64,000 bases of DNA from Phormidesmis priestleyi ULC007 (lineage in GTDB: Bacteria > Cyanobacteriota > Cyanobacteriia > Leptolyngbyales > Leptolyngbyaceae), in NCBI RefSeq assembly GCF_001895925.1, contig NZ_MPPI01000004.1, forward strand, positions 1 to 64,000, written 5' to 3'. The position numbers and the translations under genes are program-made. The notes under the pieces were generated by a model. That model saw only the letters and a program-made list of their open reading frames with translations, made no database searches and had not been told where the DNA came from. This document shows positions 16,017-24,525 of the stretch, piece after piece; the first letter of the stretch is position 1, and the number at the start of each line of letters is the position of its first letter.

Positions 16017-16901
16017 CTAACGATTCTTGAAACGATTAGAAGTAACAATACGCGATGCAATATTAACGAATAAAACAATGCCAACGAGAATCACAGAAGC
16101 GCTCCACGCCAGTTTGTTTTGCTCGGCATAAGCAGAACTGGCATAGTTATAAATCATCACGGATAGAGAAGCAGTTGGACTCGTCAAACCCTCAAACCAA
16201 TTTTGGCTAAACAGCGCCGTGAATAGCAGCGGAGCCGTTTCTCCTGACGCACGAGCCACCGCCAGTAAAACGCCTGTAGTAATTCCAGGTAACGCAGTCG
16301 CGATCGTAACTCGGAACACAGTTTGAAATCGACTTGCCCCCAAAGCAGAAGACGCAAGCCTTAACGAGGTGGGCACTAACTTTAAAGCTTCTTCGGTAGC
16401 TAAAATGACGATCGGCAGCATGATAATCGACAGGGCAAATCCCCCTGCTAATGCTGAAAATCCTTTAACCGTCAACACTACCACCGCATAAGCAAACACT
16501 CCCACCACGATCGAGGGCACACCACTTAACACAGTCACCACAAAGCGAATCAATTGAGCGATCGCTTTTCCTTGACTAAATTCCGCTAGATAAATAGCTG
16601 TTAATATCCCCACCGGAATGCTAATCAGAGAGGCAATTCCGACCATAATTAACGTGCCGACGATCGCGTTAGCAAACCCATTGGGTACGCCTTCCATGCC
16701 CACTGGAGCAGGTAAATTAGTCAACACTTCCCACTTTAAGCCTGGAACGCCCTGACGCAAAATCTCTAGCAAGATTGCGAGGAGTGGTAACAGCGCAAGT
16801 CCTGAAAGTAGGAATGCGATCGTCGTCATTCCATAATTAAATACCGTTCGTGCCGGAGACAACGGGCGACAAAGTTCTGGAGTGATTGAAGTCTGCTTCA
16901 T
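16017..16901 (-). CDS. pstA: Phosphate ABC transporter permease PstA
   Basis: The 294-residue permease has about six transmembrane helices and the inner-membrane-component loop EALKLVPTSLRLASSALGASRFQTVF, which couples to PstB. The segment VVTVLSGVPSIVVGVFAYAVV is typical of PstA. It overlaps the pstC stop by 4 bp (ATGA), indicating cotranslation with pstC, and pstB follows 3 bp downstream. Confidence 0.96.
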   Translation of the reverse strand: MKQTSITPELCRPLSPARTVFNYGMTTIAFLLSGLALLPLLAILLEILRQGVPGLKWEVLTNLPAPVGMEGVPNGFANAIVGTLIMVGIASLISIPVGILTAIYLAEFSQGKAIAQLIRFVVTVLSGVPSIVVGVFAYAVVVLTVKGFSALAGGFALSIIMLPIVILATEEALKLVPTSLRLASSALGASRFQTVFRVTIATALPGITTGVLLAVARASGETAPLLFTALFSQNWFEGLTSPTASLSVMIYNYASSAYAEQNKLAWSASVILVGIVLFVNIASRIVTSNRFKNR

Positions 16902-17890
16902 GATTGACCGTTCGCGCTCAGAAACTTGACCATGACGATCGCGATCATATTGACGATGAGGGTTAAGGCAAACAGAATTAATGCTAGGTACATCAATGCG
17001 CCAATGTGCAGCCCATCACTCGCTTCAGCAAACTGATTGGCTAACAGAGCCGGAATGGTATTGCCGGGATCTAATAATGAAAGGCTAATCTGATCGGAGT
17101 TGCCAATCACCATTGTGACTGCCATCGTTTCACCCAACGCTCTGCCTAACCCCAACATTGCCGCACCTAGGATGCCAGAAATAGCAGACGGCAACAGCAC
17201 TCTAAACGTCGTCTCCCATGGCGTTGCACCCAGAGAAGCCGAGGCGCTGCGAAGCTCTTTGGGAATGGCAATTAACACATCGCGGCTAATGGCTGCGATC
17301 GTTGGCAAGATCATAATGGCTAAAATAATGCCTGCAATTAACATACTTGGGCCCGCAGGCTCAGAATTAAAAATAGGAATCCAGCTAAAGTGCTGAAATA
17401 GCCATTGTTGAATCGGCTGTAGGAATGGAATCAGCACAAAAATTCCCCACAAGCCCACAATCACACTCGGAATCGCGGCAATCAGTTCGACAATAAACGC
17501 GATCGGCGATCGTAACCAGGGCGGCAAAAAACTTTCACTCGTGACGATCGCCACCGCCAACCCAATCGGCAGGGCAATGAACAGCGCGATCGCAGAACTC
17601 ACCAACGTGCCATAAATGTAAGGCAGCGCTCCAAATACGAGTTCATTAACGTCCCAGTTTTGAGTCCAGAGAAAGCCTAAACCAAACTGCTCGATCGCGG
17701 GTCGGGCTTGCCCAAAAATCACCCAACTCATCCAGCCTAGAATGACCACGACTGACACAGAGACTCCCTGAACAAGCCAGGTAAACCCCTGGTCAACTAG
17801 AGAATGATTGCCCTCTTGACCCGTGAGATTGACCCCTTGAAGCATGTCTCGACTGATGGATTTCTTGGCAGGTTCAGGAGATGCAGTCAT
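16898..17890 (-). CDS. pstC: Phosphate ABC transporter permease PstC
   Basis: The 330-residue permease has a cytosolic N-terminus of ~30 residues, then GFTWLVQGVSVSVVVILGWMSWVIF and further helices; the coupling loop is SRDVLIAIPKELRSASASLGATPWETTF. PstC pairs with PstA to form the phosphate channel. The ATG lies at the edge of a repeat end (ATACCAATTT on the plus strand). The porin gene ends 54 bp upstream, with a GC-rich palindrome between them, so readthrough from the porin may be modulated. Confidence 0.96.
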   Translation of the reverse strand: MTASPEPAKKSISRDMLQGVNLTGQEGNHSLVDQGFTWLVQGVSVSVVVILGWMSWVIFGQARPAIEQFGLGFLWTQNWDVNELVFGALPYIYGTLVSSAIALFIALPIGLAVAIVTSESFLPPWLRSPIAFIVELIAAIPSVIVGLWGIFVLIPFLQPIQQWLFQHFSWIPIFNSEPAGPSMLIAGIILAIMILPTIAAISRDVLIAIPKELRSASASLGATPWETTFRVLLPSAISGILGAAMLGLGRALGETMAVTMVIGNSDQISLSLLDPGNTIPALLANQFAEASDGLHIGALMYLALILFALTLIVNMIAIVMVKFLSANGQS

Positions 17891-17937
17891 ACCAATTTCA
17901 TGTGTGAACGGGGTAGGGGCACGGCCGGCCGCGCCCC
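17887..17937. repeat. Partial shell E end with GTAGGGGC palindrome
   Basis: ATACCAATTTCATGTGTGAACG followed by GTAGGGGCACGGCCGGCCGCGCCCC matches part of the element at 38814-38937. The palindrome lies between porin and pstC, and the terminal ATACC overlaps the pstC start codon. The stem could act as a partial terminator or mRNA-stabilising hairpin in the operon. Confidence 0.6.
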
Positions 17938-17944
17938 GGATTAT

Positions 17945-19816
17945 TTAGAACGCAAAAGTCGTCCGAATGGTGCCGATATACGTGGTGTCGTTGCTGTTGT
18001 TGTGTTCTGGGTTAAAGATCACGATCAAACCCGGTGTGATCGAGATGTTGTCATTGATACGATAGCGATAAAATCCCTCAAGATGGAGAGACGTATCGAG
18101 GTCGCGACGACGCGCTTGATTAACCAACGGGTTTCTGACTCCATAGTCACTGCCCCCTGCTCTAGGAGGCTGACCGACGACAAGACCTAACAGGTTGCCT
18201 TCTTTCAAGAAGTCAGGAAACGCTAGCGTCACTGCCCAGTTCCAGATATCGGCTTTATCGCCCCTGTTGATGATCGGGTCAGCAGGCGTGCCGCCCCCTG
18301 TCTTCCGTGCTTCTGCGCGAGTGTAGCCACCCCATGCCGAAAGAATCATGCCGGGGCTGAGCCGGAAACTCCCCTCTAGCCCAAAGGCATTGGTGGTCGT
18401 CGGCGTGATGGTGGTAGCGTTGTTAAACGGGCTGTCAGCAAATGCGCTTCCAGTGCCGCCTGAGACTCCAGAGCCATTACGGTAAAAAGCATTCACATAA
18501 GTGAAACCAAGACTCAATGCGGGGCTTGGTTGAAACACCAGTTGTCCCAGCGCGGCATAGTTGCCGTTAAACAAGCCGTTGCCGTTAATCGGGTTGCTCG
18601 CGACTCCTGTTGGCACTAGGTAGCCCAAAGAAAGGTTAAATTTGCTGCCGAAGGTGAATTCGGAACCAAATTTATGATTTAGGATCAATCCGGTGCCTGT
18701 GCCTGCGCGGTAGATGGGGTTAAATCGACCAAAGCGTGAAATCGAACCGTTGGCGCTAGACTCTGTAGGACTTAGCGTTGGAATGCTGTCGTTATATTCA
18801 AGCCCATCATTGGTGCCCGTGCCGATAAACACCGTCGTCAGATCGCCGAGCGGGAAGCGATATTCTAGACGCGAAAGTTCAACAGCATTGCCTTGATCGC
18901 CATCAAATCCTAAACGGGTCATGTTGGTGCCCGTTGTTGCGACGTTAAACTGGACAATGTTTCTGGCTTGCAGTCGAGTTCTCAAACGATCTTTCCCTGA
19001 GAAACTCGTATCGAGGTTGAGTCGAACCCGATCGCTAAACGTTGTGTTTTCGCGCACACCTCGACCGTTTGGCAAAAACGTGTTGCGTCGTGCTTCTCTC
19101 TGAGCATCCGTTCGTTCGTTATCGACTTGACGCTGCTGGTCAGAGTTGAGCGCCCGATCGCCGCCGATCGCGCCATTGACTGCAAAGATCACCTCTCCAG
19201 TCAGCTTAGTTGTCGTCGAGAATTGCTGCTTTTCTAGCGTGGTTGTGCGAGCTTCGAGTGCGTCTACCTGACCCCGAAGCGTTGCCAACTCAGCCGCAAA
19301 TTCTTCTTGCAGCCTTTGCAGAGTTACCAGATCTTCTTTTTTGACCAAATCAGCCGTTGCCGCCGCAATTAATTCGTTGACGCGATCGAGACACGCATTT
19401 AAGCCCGCCGCAAACTCAAAGCGAGTCAGTGCGCGATTGCCGCGAAAGGTTTTGTCGGGATAACCGACAATGCAACCATACCGTTCTACCAGCGATTGCA
19501 GTGCCTGAAATGCCCAATCAGTGGGTCTGACATCTGAGAGTTGCGACACTGATGTCACTTGACCCATCACTGTAGAAGAGTTTTCGGGGAAAGTGTCGAT
19601 CGAACGCAGAGTCTCAATGGATTGCGGAGCCTCGATCGATACTGGCTCTTGGGCTAAAACTGATTGAGCAGGATTATTTGAGCGCGGCGCTGCGATTGAT
19701 ACTGGCTCCTGGGCTAAAACTGGTTTAACATCGGTCTGCGCGGAGGCAGAAGTAGCGAGCAATGCCGTCACACCCATTGGGGCTACTAATAGAGATCTCC
19801 AGATAATTTGAGACAT
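17945..19816 (-). CDS. SLH-domain OprB-type outer-membrane porin
   Basis: The 623-residue protein has a signal peptide (GVTALLATSASAQ) and a duplicated VLAQEPVSI(A/E)AP linker. An SLH domain follows (VRPTDWAFQALQSLVERYGCIVGYPDKTF), then a coiled coil (LVTLQRLQEEFAAELATLRGQ) and a C-terminal beta-barrel of the OprB/iron-uptake porin type ending in Phe. Such porins bridge peptidoglycan and outer membrane in cyanobacteria. Its place between pstS and pstC suggests it admits phosphate across the outer membrane; that is inference from position. The ribosome-binding site is exactly complementary to the Yfr1 core motif. Confidence 0.93.
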   Translation of the reverse strand: MSQIIWRSLLVAPMGVTALLATSASAQTDVKPVLAQEPVSIAAPRSNNPAQSVLAQEPVSIEAPQSIETLRSIDTFPENSSTVMGQVTSVSQLSDVRPTDWAFQALQSLVERYGCIVGYPDKTFRGNRALTRFEFAAGLNACLDRVNELIAAATADLVKKEDLVTLQRLQEEFAAELATLRGQVDALEARTTTLEKQQFSTTTKLTGEVIFAVNGAIGGDRALNSDQQRQVDNERTDAQREARRNTFLPNGRGVRENTTFSDRVRLNLDTSFSGKDRLRTRLQARNIVQFNVATTGTNMTRLGFDGDQGNAVELSRLEYRFPLGDLTTVFIGTGTNDGLEYNDSIPTLSPTESSANGSISRFGRFNPIYRAGTGTGLILNHKFGSEFTFGSKFNLSLGYLVPTGVASNPINGNGLFNGNYAALGQLVFQPSPALSLGFTYVNAFYRNGSGVSGGTGSAFADSPFNNATTITPTTTNAFGLEGSFRLSPGMILSAWGGYTRAEARKTGGGTPADPIINRGDKADIWNWAVTLAFPDFLKEGNLLGLVVGQPPRAGGSDYGVRNPLVNQARRRDLDTSLHLEGFYRYRINDNISITPGLIVIFNPEHNNSNDTTYIGTIRTTFAF

Positions 19817-19820
19817 TTCA

Positions 19821-19831
19821 ACTCCTCACAC
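19821..19831 (-). promoter_or_regulatory. Predicted Yfr1 sRNA target site over porin RBS
   Basis: The mRNA reads GUGUGAGGAGU ending 4 nt before the AUG, with GAGGAG as the Shine-Dalgarno. This 11-mer is the exact reverse complement of ACUCCUCACAC, the ultraconserved unpaired core of the cyanobacterial sRNA Yfr1, which in Prochlorococcus represses porin mRNAs by pairing at their ribosome-binding sites. Binding here is inferred, because the Yfr1 gene is not in the window. Confidence 0.6.
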
Positions 19832-19900
19832 TAAAAACATTGAGAACACAAACATTAGAGAGTCGCGATCGGGTCAATCAATCATGGTTGACCATAGACT

Positions 19901-19945
19901 AATCGTTCGTAGAAGCATTCTCAGGGAACGTTCCTACGAACGATT
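19901..19945 (-). terminator. Strong hairpin between pstS and porin
   Basis: AATCGTTCGTAG (19901-19912) pairs perfectly with CTACGAACGATT (19934-19945). No T-run follows, so it may be a processing or attenuation stem that keeps pstS mRNA more abundant than the downstream genes, rather than a full terminator. Confidence 0.55.
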
Positions 19946-19955
19946 GACTTAACGA

Positions 19956-20993
19956 CTAAGGCTTGACTTCACTCTTGACCGCTTGTAGAGCGCGGGTTGC
20001 CGTGTCAGACGGAATGCGCGTATAGTCAAGCCCATTGTTGAGCGCTTGACCATCAGTCAATACCCACTCTATCCACTTCTTCATTGCCGCCGCTTTATCC
20101 GGATCATATTGCTTGTAAACCATCATCCAAGTCAGCCCCGTGATCGGGTAGCCAGATTTGGGATCGCCTTCAAACACGCGGAAGTTATCGGGAAACGTAA
20201 CGGTCGAAAGGGCTTCGTTTGCCGACTGAACCGACGGCATCATAAACTCGCCCTTCTGGTTTTGCACCTGAGCGATCGACAGATTGTTTTGCTTGGCGTA
20301 AGCATATTCAACATAGCCAATGCTGTTAGCGGTGCGAGACACCTGAGCCGCAACGCCAGGATTTCCCTTGCCCTTAATGGGGTTAGTCGTCCATTTAGGA
20401 GCCGTGCCGACACCCACTCTGCCCTTGAAATAGGGGCTAACTGCACTCAAGTGGTTGACAAAAATAAACGTGGTGCCACTGCCATCGGCGCGGACAACAC
20501 TCTTGATTTCTGTGTTGGGCAGATTGACACCTGGATTGTCTTTCACGATTTTAGGATCGTTCCAGCGAGTAATGCGCCCTGCAAAAATTTCGGGTAGAGA
20601 CGTGCGAGAAAGTTTGAGGTTAGAAACACCTGGCAGGTTATAAACTACGGCAACTGCGCCGCCTGCGGTGGGCACCAAAATCACCCCTTTTCCGACTTTT
20701 TTGATATCGTCATCCGTCATAGCAGCGTCACTGCCGCCAAAATCGACCACTCCGGCGATGACTTGTTTGATGCCGCCACCACTGCCGATCGCCTGATAGT
20801 TGACTTTGATGTCAGGATTTTTTTTCTGAAACTCAGCGATGTAGCGTTCATAAAGCGGAGCCGGAAATGTCGCTCCTGCCCCGTTGAGCGTGACTGCTTG
20901 AGCGATCGCTGTGAGAATCGGTGCAAAGGCGATCGCTGCGGTGACAACCGAGGTTGTCAATGTTCGACGAAAAGCAACTGTTGAAAAAGCCAT
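19956..20993 (-). CDS. pstS: Periplasmic phosphate-binding protein PstS
   Basis: With the ATG at 20993 (MAFSTVAFRRTLTTSVV) the 345-residue precursor has a Sec signal peptide ending near AIAQA. The mature protein starts VTLNGAGATFPAPLYERYI, the PstS signature. Phosphate contacts are visible in GSGGGIKQVIAG and VVRADGSGTTFIFVNHL. I chose this start because GAGGAACGC precedes it at good spacing; the longer frame adds 31 hydrophilic residues before the signal peptide. A Pho box lies ~110 bp upstream. First gene of the pst cluster. Confidence 0.96.
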   Translation of the reverse strand: MAFSTVAFRRTLTTSVVTAAIAFAPILTAIAQAVTLNGAGATFPAPLYERYIAEFQKKNPDIKVNYQAIGSGGGIKQVIAGVVDFGGSDAAMTDDDIKKVGKGVILVPTAGGAVAVVYNLPGVSNLKLSRTSLPEIFAGRITRWNDPKIVKDNPGVNLPNTEIKSVVRADGSGTTFIFVNHLSAVSPYFKGRVGVGTAPKWTTNPIKGKGNPGVAAQVSRTANSIGYVEYAYAKQNNLSIAQVQNQKGEFMMPSVQSANEALSTVTFPDNFRVFEGDPKSGYPITGLTWMMVYKQYDPDKAAAMKKWIEWVLTDGQALNNGLDYTRIPSDTATRALQAVKSEVKP

Positions 20994-21102
20994 TGTGCGT
21001 TCCTCAAGCAAAGACTGATTAGAAATTGAGTGATCAATCAAACAATCTCTGACAACCCTACAATTTAAGTGGTTAAGCACAAACAAACGGATGAATAAAT
21101 AA

Positions 21103-21132
21103 TAGTTAATTTTGGGTAAAGTTCAGTTTAAG
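21103..21132 (-). promoter_or_regulatory. Pho box upstream of pstS
   Basis: On the minus strand, CTTAAACT-GAA-CTTTACCC-AAA-ATTAACTA gives three 8-bp units spaced by 3 AT-rich bases (11-bp period). This matches the architecture of cyanobacterial SphR/PhoB boxes, whose consensus resembles CTTAACCT. It lies 110-140 bp before the pstS ATG. Two further TTAA motifs lie closer to the gene (21064-21076) but are spaced by 8 bp. Confidence 0.6.
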
Positions 21133-21525
21133 ATGAACTTTGAGCTAAGTTTATCTCAGTATTTCGGCTTAAAACAGCTAATATTTATGCTTACAGGTGA
21201 CATTCTTAGATACAATCCCTCTGAGGAGCGATTATCTAATATAAAATTCTGAAAACTTTTGAAGTTTAGAGACTTAGAGCGATTCAAAGAACTTGGGATG
21301 AGTGATAGATTCTTGATTTAGATATCAGTTTATCGCTCTTAAATCGTTTATCAAATGTGTAATCCCTAATTCTTTATAGGGTTAATTTATTTAAGGCTTT
21401 CAATAGCTTGAATCTACCGCGATTTGTTGTCTAAACTGATAAAAAACTGTTTTGTTCAGAGCGATCGCTTTACCAAAGTAATTTTAGATTTCAACGATTT
21501 CAGCCCCCTATTTTCAACAACCGCC

Positions 21526-22599
21526 ATGCAGCGCGAATTCGGAAAACTTCCGTCGATTCCCCAGTTTCCTTTCTGGAACAATTTGCCTACTCCGGTGAAG
21601 ACAATTGTTCGGCCGATGTTATTGGCTTCAGTGGGGCTTCATGCGCTATTGCTGTTTGTGCCTCTTCCGGGTGAAAATCAGCCGTCAAAACCCACGCCAG
21701 AAAAGACGGTCAAAGTCACCCAGCTACCGCCCACCAGCCAGTCAAAGTCAAAGGCTCAACCGTTGGCTAAAGCCACGATCGCGCCGTCGCCCAAGCGTGT
21801 GATGCCAGCCGCCCGCCCCAATGCGATCACGATTCCGTCACTGATCAAGCCAAAACCCGTCGAATCTGCACCCGAAACCGCCGCAGCCTCCAAGTCAGCC
21901 CCAGCAGCTAACAATCCGTTTGCCGATTTTCCTCGCTATGCCAATGCCAAGCCGGGTTCTTTTGAGTCACTGCCAGCAGCGCTAAGTCCGTTGAGTTTTC
22001 AGACGGGTGATCCGTTAACAACCGTAGAGGCTTTCTTTAGGAGTGAACTCCCTAAAAAACAGTTTGAAATTGGATCTCCGACTAATCTTGGCGACGTTAA
22101 GGCTATTTCAGTTACCAAGGGCGGAGTCACAAAATATCTGCACCTAATGACCCGCGCTGGTAAGGGAACGGTCTTCTTTCTGCTGGATAATGCGATCGAT
22201 ATTAATTCGCTTCCCAAAGACACCAAGATTCAAACTGAGCCACCAGAAAAGCTAGAGCTAACTCAACTCTTCACAGAGCTTGCAGATCAGGTCAACTTTG
22301 TGACGAATAATCCTGAACAAGAACTGAACGACCCGATCTTTGTTTCAGCATCAGGCATCGAGTTTGATCAAGGAAAAGCCACCGCGATCGGAGCAGGCAC
22401 CACAGTTCCATTGGCGCAGTTAGATGCACAGTTGCAGTCGCAATTAGCTAATATTGGATTTACGGTGACAGCATCGGGCAGTTATGGGGGCGGCACTGTT
22501 TATCAAATCACCAAAAATTCTTACTCGCGCTATCTCACGATCGCTCCCACTAAAGATGGTGGCGGTTGGGTTTATGTTTTTGAGAAGGCTCCAGGTTAG
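21526..22599 (+). CDS. TonB-like single-pass Pro-rich protein
   Basis: From ATG 21526 the 357-residue protein has one N-terminal membrane helix (MLLASVGLHALLLFVPLP) followed by a Lys/Pro/Ala-rich stretch (PSKPTPEKTVKVTQLPP, SKSKAQPLAKATIAPSPK). This resembles the N-terminal anchor and periplasmic spacer of TonB. The C-terminal ~220 residues contain two similar units (DPLTTVEAFFRSELPKKQFEIGS and VPLAQLDAQLQSQLANIGFTVTA), each a possible small alpha/beta domain. The C-terminus is not the canonical TonB fold, so I do not name it. In-frame TTG starts upstream are less likely. def follows after 11 bp, probably as an operon. Confidence 0.7.
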   Translation: MQREFGKLPSIPQFPFWNNLPTPVKTIVRPMLLASVGLHALLLFVPLPGENQPSKPTPEKTVKVTQLPPTSQSKSKAQPLAKATIAPSPKRVMPAARPNAITIPSLIKPKPVESAPETAAASKSAPAANNPFADFPRYANAKPGSFESLPAALSPLSFQTGDPLTTVEAFFRSELPKKQFEIGSPTNLGDVKAISVTKGGVTKYLHLMTRAGKGTVFFLLDNAIDINSLPKDTKIQTEPPEKLELTQLFTELADQVNFVTNNPEQELNDPIFVSASGIEFDQGKATAIGAGTTVPLAQLDAQLQSQLANIGFTVTASGSYGGGTVYQITKNSYSRYLTIAPTKDGGGWVYVFEKAPG

Positions 22600-22610
22600 C
22601 AGAGGTTGTT

Positions 22611-23150
22611 ATGAGTGAACCACTAGAAATTATTGAATTGGGACATCCCATTTTGCGTCAGACTGCACAACCGATTTTGAACGTTCAAGATCAAACAATT
22701 CAGACGCTGATTGACGATTTGTTGTTGACGGTTAAACAGGCAAACGGAGTAGGTATTGCCGCCCCACAAGTCGCGCGATCGTCTCAGTTGATGATTGTGG
22801 CATCTCGTCCTAATCCTCGTTACCCAACTGCGCCAGAGATGCAGCCGACTGCGATTTTGAATCCACGTATTTTGTCGCACTCAACCGAAACAGTCATCGG
22901 ATGGGAAGGGTGTTTGAGCATTCCGGGGATTCGGGGGAAGGTGCCAAGATATCAGGCAGTCGAGATTGAATATACCGATCGCAATGGCACGCTACAAAAA
23001 ATGGAAATGACCAATTTCATCGCCCGAATTTTTCAGCACGAATTCGATCATTTCAATGGCATGGTGTTTCTCGATCGAGTCGAAACCACTGAAGCGTTAG
23101 TGACCGAAAAAGAATATCAAAGACAAATGGAAGCGTTAGCGAAAGAATAA
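22611..23150 (+). CDS. def: Peptide deformylase
   Basis: The 179-residue metalloenzyme removes the N-terminal formyl group from nascent proteins. The three motifs are present: GIAAPQV (GxGxAAxQ), EGCLSIPG with the metal-binding Cys, and FQHEFDHFNG with the HExxH metal and catalytic residues. The start at 22611 gives MSEPLEIIELGHPILRQ, the family N-terminus. Its 3' end overlaps the convergent TauE/SafE gene by 15 bp. Confidence 0.96.
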   Translation: MSEPLEIIELGHPILRQTAQPILNVQDQTIQTLIDDLLLTVKQANGVGIAAPQVARSSQLMIVASRPNPRYPTAPEMQPTAILNPRILSHSTETVIGWEGCLSIPGIRGKVPRYQAVEIEYTDRNGTLQKMEMTNFIARIFQHEFDHFNGMVFLDRVETTEALVTEKEYQRQMEALAKE

Positions 23151-23507
23151 ATAACGGGCACCAATTCCAAACAGAAAAATGCCGTAGAGTTTTTTCATCA
23201 ATTCACTACTAATGAGCGGTTGATTAGCGAATAGCGCTCCAAAAAGATTGCCGACTAATAAGCCTGCTGCGATCAAAACAGCATCTCGAACGTTGAGATT
23301 GCCATTGCGCTGATAGACGATCGCGCCTAGAACTCCGATCGGGAGAATTTGAGCCGCGATCGACGTTCCGGTTGCAAACTTTTGATCCATTCCCATTAAC
23401 AGCACCATTGCCGGAACCATAATCGCACCGCCTCCGATGCCAAACATGCCGCCAGCAATGCCAGCCGCTAACCCAATCAACAATAGTTGAATAATCTCAG
23501 TAGACAT
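23136..23507 (-). CDS. Half-length TauE/SafE family permease
   Basis: From ATG 23507 the 123-residue protein has four predicted membrane helices. It begins with the family signature LAAGIAGGMFGIGGGAIMVPAMVLLMG and includes TGTSIAAQILPIGVLGAIVYQRNGN. Full TauE/SafE exporters (~250-300 aa) have two such halves; this single half would need to dimerise. Similar short forms are annotated in cyanobacteria, so it is not necessarily truncated. The substrate is unknown, possibly sulfite or an organosulfonate by family. Confidence 0.85.
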   Translation of the reverse strand: MSTEIIQLLLIGLAAGIAGGMFGIGGGAIMVPAMVLLMGMDQKFATGTSIAAQILPIGVLGAIVYQRNGNLNVRDAVLIAAGLLVGNLFGALFANQPLISSELMKKLYGIFLFGIGARYLFFR

Positions 23508-23640
23508 TCGATAAGCTCCCTTCAACCGTGTTTGTAGAAGACTTTATCGTAGAGCAACCTTTCTCAAAAAGGAGTCATCAAAGCTAGATTTTGCGATACC
23601 CTCTCAAAAACGATTGCGACAGATTGAACGATCGTGGGAG

Positions 23641-23695
23641 GAGACACGACAGTCGTGCCCCTACTTTTTCTGTACGAGCATGGCACAGCAGTACC
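23641..23695. repeat. Degenerate GTAGGGGC-type palindrome pair
   Basis: ACACGACAGTCGTGCCCCTAC followed by GGCACAGCAGTACCCTTAC resembles the palindromic cores at 17913-17937 and 38868-38892 in degenerate form. It lies in the gap before the TetR gene stop. No gene is seen in this stretch. Confidence 0.4.
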
Positions 23696-23706
23696 CTTAC
23701 GCAAAA

Positions 23707-24390
23707 TCATGGCATCCCGTGCGCCGATCGTTTCTGCTTCGGCTCCATCCTCACCGTGAGTCGGGCTAATACATTTTCCACTCCCCTGCGCGCTTGGGTC
23801 AGATGAATCGGGTCGTTCATCATCACAAAAAGAAAATTCCCAGCCAAAAGCATGGACTCGATTTCAAAAACCGCCTGATCAACTTCCGTATTGGGATCTA
23901 TCTCTCCCAAGTCTTGCGCCTCAAGGATGCACTGCCTCAATAATGCCAGCCAATTGCCCAATATCTCAACGACTCGATCACGCGCTGGACCAGGACGTGT
24001 GTCAAGCTCCGCAGCGACTGAGGCAAAAAAACATCCACCCGGAAAAACTCTGCGTTCGAGATGTGAAAGAAATGAACTAGCCAATGTCTTGAGCCGCTCA
24101 GTTCCTGCTTGCGCCTTCATTGCAGGCTGAAGCACTTCACTATCAAAAATCACGGCTGCTGTTTCGATCGTCGCTAACTCCAATTCTTCTTTGGATTTGA
24201 AGTGCGCGTAGAGTCCACTTTTGCTCATCCCAATTTCAGTGGCTAGGTCTCCAAGCGACAAGCCAGTCAGTCCCTTCGTGGTTGCCAGCTTCGCCGCAGT
24301 GAGCAGAATGGTGGTGCGGCTGGACTGTCCCTTCGATCGGCGGGGTTCGTCGCTTTCGGAACTGATCATAGATAACGAATCAACGCTCAT
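23707..24390 (-). CDS. TetR family transcriptional regulator
   Basis: With the ATG at 24390 (MSVDSLSMISSESDEPRR) the 227-residue protein has a TetR helix-turn-helix at about residues 30-75 (LTGLSLGDLATEIGMSKSGLYAHFKSKEEL). The all-helical C-terminal ligand domain resembles TetR_C subfamilies with FPGGCFFASVAAELDTRPGP. It is divergent from a tautomerase gene, and two identical 12-bp near-palindromes lie between them, so it probably represses both itself and the tautomerase. Upstream in-frame starts would overlap those operators and are rejected. Confidence 0.9.
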   Translation of the reverse strand: MSVDSLSMISSESDEPRRSKGQSSRTTILLTAAKLATTKGLTGLSLGDLATEIGMSKSGLYAHFKSKEELELATIETAAVIFDSEVLQPAMKAQAGTERLKTLASSFLSHLERRVFPGGCFFASVAAELDTRPGPARDRVVEILGNWLALLRQCILEAQDLGEIDPNTEVDQAVFEIESMLLAGNFLFVMMNDPIHLTQARRGVENVLARLTVRMEPKQKRSAHGMP

Positions 24391-24428
24391 AACATAACAT
24401 AAAGTAACATTTATATCTTGACAGTAGC

Positions 24429-24440
24429 ACGAACGGTCGT
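24429..24440. promoter_or_regulatory. Predicted TetR operator, site 1
   Basis: ACGAACGGTCGT is a near-palindrome (ACGAnCGnTCGT symmetry) in the divergent TetR/tautomerase intergenic region. An identical copy lies 34 bp away. This is the pattern expected for a TetR-type dimer site. Confidence 0.65.
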
Positions 24441-24462
24441 CATAATCGAGGTAAGTAAAAGA

Positions 24463-24474
24463 ACGAACGGTCGT
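24463..24474. promoter_or_regulatory. Predicted TetR operator, site 2
   Basis: A second exact ACGAACGGTCGT, extended to AACGAACGGTCGTTT. The TATATACTG downstream could be the -10 region of the tautomerase promoter, placing this operator over the -35 region. Confidence 0.65.
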
Positions 24475-24525
24475 TTTATATACTGTTCTTCCCAACAACT
24501 CAAACTTACAGACTGGAGAAAACCT

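Noticed and set aside
19821-19831. ACTCCTCACAC on the plus strand as the yfr1 gene itself
   Set aside because: The flanking plus-strand sequence is the reverse of the porin coding region and lacks the two Yfr1 hairpins; it is better read as a target site on the minus strand.
20046-20597. 183-codon plus-strand frame opposite pstS
   Set aside because: Shadow of the pstS coding sequence.
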